DNA of 64,000 nucleotides from Chloroflexota bacterium (GTDB lineage Bacteria; Chloroflexota; Anaerolineae; Anaerolineales; Villigracilaceae). Under the pieces are notes generated by a model that searched no databases, was not told the DNA's origin, and was given only the letters and a program-made list of their open reading frames with translations. Each line of letters opens with the position of its first letter. Position 1 is the stretch's first letter. Position numbers and translations under genes: made by a program. Location: assembly GCA_013388855.1 (NCBI GenBank), contig JACAEM010000016.1, positions 186,001-250,000 on the forward strand. Reading direction: 5' to 3'. Below, piece after piece: positions 61,420 through 64,000 of the stretch.

Positions 61420-63483
61420 ATGATCGCTCAATTTGGATTTGGCGTTTTAGTCGTTTCGTTTTTGGTCGCGTTGTACAGTGTTTTCGCCGCAATTTACGGT
61501 GAATACAAAAAGTCACCCTCCCTGGTGGAAAGCGCGCGCCGCGCCATGTTACTCACTTGGCCCCTGCTCACGCTCACTGCCGGGGTGCTCATCTATTTAC
61601 TGGTGAACAATCACTATGAAGTGCAGTTTGTCTACGAAGTGACCAGCCGCTCGATGCCCACCTACTTAAAAGTGACCGCCTGGTGGGGCGGGCAGGCGGG
61701 TTCGCTGTTATTCTGGTCATGGTTGATGTCCGCTTTCACATCTCTTGTCACGCTCCGCAAGTGGGACCGAGATCGCGAGTTCCTGCCGTGGGTGATCGTG
61801 GTGTCAGGCGTGACGATGTCTTTCTTTATCGGGATGAATCTCTTTTTTGAGAATCCGTTTGCGCAGTTGTATCAAACTTTCGAGGGGATTGGACCGCACA
61901 CCTTCCAGCCAGCGGACAGCATCCTTTTCACCCCACAGGACGGGCAGGGACTCAATCCGCTCCTTCGTCACCCAGGCATGGTCATTCATCCCCCGATGCT
62001 TTATCTTGGCTTCGTCTCTTTCGTCATCCCATACGCCTTCGCATTGGCGGCGTTGATCACCGGTCGCACCGATGACCGCTGGATCCGCCTTACCCGTCGT
62101 TGGGCGCTGTGGGCATGGCTCTTCCTCTCCTTCGGTCTTGTACTTGGCGGGCGCTGGGCATACGATGTCCTCGGCTGGGGCGGTTACTGGGGCTGGGACC
62201 CAGTCGAAATCGCGGCGTTCATGCCGTGGTTGACCGGTACCGCGTTTCTACACTCGGTCATGATCCAGGAAAAGCGCGGCATGTTCAAACACTGGAACAT
62301 GCTGCTGATCATTCTGACCTATTCGCTGGTCATTTTCGGAACGTTTCTGACCCGTTCCGGTGTATTGTCATCAGTGCATGCGTTTGCGGAGAGCGCCATC
62401 GGTCCATTGTTCTTTACGTTCATCGGGTTGACGCTCATCACGTCTGTGGCGCTGCTCATTTACCGCTGGGATAGTCTACGCTCGGAAACAACGATGACAT
62501 CCATGCTCTCGCGTGAAGCCCTGTTCCTGCTCAATAACCTGCTGTTCATGAGTATTCTGATCGTATGCTTCTGGGGCGTCATCTACCCATTGATCTCTGA
62601 ATTGTTCTCTGGTCAAAAAATCACGGTTGGGCCTCCGTTCTACGAGCGCGCAACCGGTCCGTTGTTCGCGGCTCTGATGCTGCTTATGGGGATCGCCCCG
62701 CTTTCCGCGTGGGGACATTCCACGGTGAAGACATTGGGACGCGCCATCTGGAAACCTGCCGTCATCGCAGTGATCATCACGGTTGCCCTCTTCTTTACCT
62801 ATACAAAGAATGCCATTGCCCTGACGGGCTTCTTCCTTGTGGCGCTCGTCATCCTGGTGACGGTCTATGAATACTGGCGCGGCGCCAATGCCCGCCAGAA
62901 AAGCCAGGGAGAGAATATCTTCACCGCCTTTTGGAATCTCACCGGCCGCAACCGCCGCCGCTATGGCGGCTACATCATCCACATCAGTATGATGCTGATG
63001 GCGATTGGAATTCTCGGCATCGAACTTTTCCAGGTCGAAACACAGGGAAGGGTCGCGGTCGGCGAGTCGCTCAACCTCGCAAATTACACCGTCGAATATC
63101 GTGAGATCGCATCCTGGGACGACAGTCCCAAGGGTGTGAACTTCACGCGCGCCGTGGTAGACATTTACGAGAATGGCGTCTATTTGGGTGAATTGCACCC
63201 GCGCAAGGATTTTTACTTCGAGTCGCAACAGTCCATGACGATCCCCGGTCAATATGCCACCCTGAGGGATGATCTTTATATCTTGTTGATCGATTGGGAA
63301 CCCGCCTCGGTGGAAGGCGCGACGTTTAAGATTTACGTCAACCCGTTGGTTAACTGGTTATGGCTTGGCAGCCTGTTGTTCCTCGTCGGCATCGTCATCG
63401 CGGCATGGGCAGAAAAGGATCCCGAGCGCGTCACCGTGCGGGCAGGCAGGCGAATCCAGCAGACCAGCGCAGCAGATGATTAG
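61420..63483 (+). CDS. ccmF: Cytochrome c heme lyase subunit CcmF
   Basis: 687 residues, about 14-15 membrane helices. The tryptophan-rich WWD-type motif appears as GWGGYWGWDPVEIAAFMPWL, with HPPMLYLGF and heme-handling histidines around it. It attaches heme to the CxxCH motifs of cytochromes c, working with CcmE and CcmH. The ATG follows GAGGAG. The location beside 27 nearby heme sites explains its presence; ccmABC are outside the window. Confidence 0.95.
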   Translation: MIAQFGFGVLVVSFLVALYSVFAAIYGEYKKSPSLVESARRAMLLTWPLLTLTAGVLIYLLVNNHYEVQFVYEVTSRSMPTYLKVTAWWGGQAGSLLFWSWLMSAFTSLVTLRKWDRDREFLPWVIVVSGVTMSFFIGMNLFFENPFAQLYQTFEGIGPHTFQPADSILFTPQDGQGLNPLLRHPGMVIHPPMLYLGFVSFVIPYAFALAALITGRTDDRWIRLTRRWALWAWLFLSFGLVLGGRWAYDVLGWGGYWGWDPVEIAAFMPWLTGTAFLHSVMIQEKRGMFKHWNMLLIILTYSLVIFGTFLTRSGVLSSVHAFAESAIGPLFFTFIGLTLITSVALLIYRWDSLRSETTMTSMLSREALFLLNNLLFMSILIVCFWGVIYPLISELFSGQKITVGPPFYERATGPLFAALMLLMGIAPLSAWGHSTVKTLGRAIWKPAVIAVIITVALFFTYTKNAIALTGFFLVALVILVTVYEYWRGANARQKSQGENIFTAFWNLTGRNRRRYGGYIIHISMMLMAIGILGIELFQVETQGRVAVGESLNLANYTVEYREIASWDDSPKGVNFTRAVVDIYENGVYLGELHPRKDFYFESQQSMTIPGQYATLRDDLYILLIDWEPASVEGATFKIYVNPLVNWLWLGSLLFLVGIVIAAWAEKDPERVTVRAGRRIQQTSAADD

Positions 63484-63500
63484 CTTGCAGACAGGTTCAC

Positions 63501-64000
63501 ATGTCGAAAAATTTTTTGCACAAAGCACAAAATACACTCCTGATCGCCGCCTTGCTTGCTCTCTTTGGCACACTTACTGTTTCCGCGCAGGGACCCGCTC
63601 CCACCGATGACGAGGTCAATGCGATTGCCAAGCAGTTATTCTGCCCGGTGTGCGAAAGCACGCCGCTGGATGTGTGTCCCACCGAGGCATGTCGTCAGTG
63701 GCGCGAGTTGATCCGCGAAATGCTGGCGGACGGGAAAAGCGAGGCGGAGATCAAACAATATTTCGTCGAGCACTTCGGGGCACAGGTGTTGAACGAGCCG
63801 CCCAACAAGTTCGCTTCCTACGCCGTCCCGGTGGCTGCCTTCCTTATTGGAGCATTCCTCCTGTTCCGCGGGTTTCAGATGTGGCTCAAGCCAGTAAAAG
63901 CGGATACCGCCCTCGAAGGGGGATCAGGCCTCCCTGAGTCAGAGGCGAAGCCTATCCCACAGGATGATTACATCGCAAGGTTGGAAGAAGAAGTTAAAAA
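63501..64000 (+). CDS. ccmH: Cytochrome c maturation protein CcmH (truncated by window end)
   Basis: First 166 residues. Signal peptide (ending TVSAQ), thiol-disulfide motif FCPVC (Cys48, Cys51) followed by extra cysteines 59 and 64 in DVCPTEAC, then the helical AIAKQL...REMLADGKSEAEIKQYFVEHFG region and a membrane helix (about 112-130). It keeps apocytochrome cysteines reduced for heme attachment. The frame stays open to the window edge. The extra cysteine pair is unlike E. coli CcmH. Confidence 0.9.
   Translation, partial: MSKNFLHKAQNTLLIAALLALFGTLTVSAQGPAPTDDEVNAIAKQLFCPVCESTPLDVCPTEACRQWRELIREMLADGKSEAEIKQYFVEHFGAQVLNEPPNKFASYAVPVAAFLIGAFLLFRGFQMWLKPVKADTALEGGSGLPESEAKPIPQDDYIARLEEEVK

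Noticed and set aside
1-64000. CRISPR arrays, tRNA, rRNA, insertion sequences, prophage genes
   Set aside because: No regularly spaced repeats, cloverleaf candidates, transposase or phage-protein motifs were seen on either strand.

Overview
The window reads as a chromosomal segment of a Chloroflexota bacterium, most likely class Anaerolineae. This rests on family content and gene style: multi-GAF sensor kinases, a DUF4388/MglA-like GTPase pair, a tandem ThyX-like protein, many multiheme cytochromes with NrfD-type membrane proteins, and HdrABC-MvhADG. It is inference, not a marker-gene placement. No rRNA, tRNA, CRISPR array, transposase or prophage gene was recognised.

Left part (1-15276, minus strand). 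After a truncated thiamine pyrophosphokinase gene come ten tightly packed co-directional genes. In transcription order they encode a DUF4388 protein, an MglA-like GTPase, an alpha/beta hydrolase, a V4R sensor protein, a left-handed beta-helix transferase-like protein, an acyl-ACP-reductase-like enzyme, a receiver plus degenerate GGDEF protein, a 2473-residue histidine kinase with about eleven GAF domains, a receiver-only regulator, and a second alpha/beta hydrolase whose nucleophile serine is replaced by glycine. I propose this as a linked signalling and lipid-metabolism module and the best candidate here for an undescribed system.

Middle (15437-40765). Mixed housekeeping: secreted MA-type peptidase, oligopeptide-binding protein, LysM lipoprotein, aldo/keto reductase, zinc-ribbon membrane protein, pantothenate genes panE/panB, YtxH, glycosyltransferase, receiver protein, UDP-glucose dehydrogenase, two methyltransferases, thioredoxin-DUF2892 fusion, a Crp-type regulator, the translation cluster nusA-ylxR-infB-rbfA-nrnA-truB-ribF (without rimP), two membrane proteins and a double ThyX-like protein. 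Short palindromic repeats lie between genes, and one type lies in frame inside two unrelated genes.

Right part (40844-64000). A redox island. It holds a hexaheme lipoprotein with a collagen-like linker; hdrC-hdrB-hdrA-mvhD-mvhG-mvhA plus a hydrogenase protease (electron-bifurcating H2 oxidation); a two-component system; a tandemly duplicated pair of 9-heme cytochrome c and membrane cytochrome b; an octaheme cytochrome/FeS/NrfD quinol module with no catalytic subunit; and, divergently, ccmE (CxxxY type), ccmF and ccmH for cytochrome c maturation. There are 33 CxxCH sites in five proteins. Palindromes of the form TTGTGA-N6-TCACAA lie upstream of both the hdr operon and the octaheme operon, matching the recognition-helix residues of the Crp-type regulator encoded at 28850-29524.
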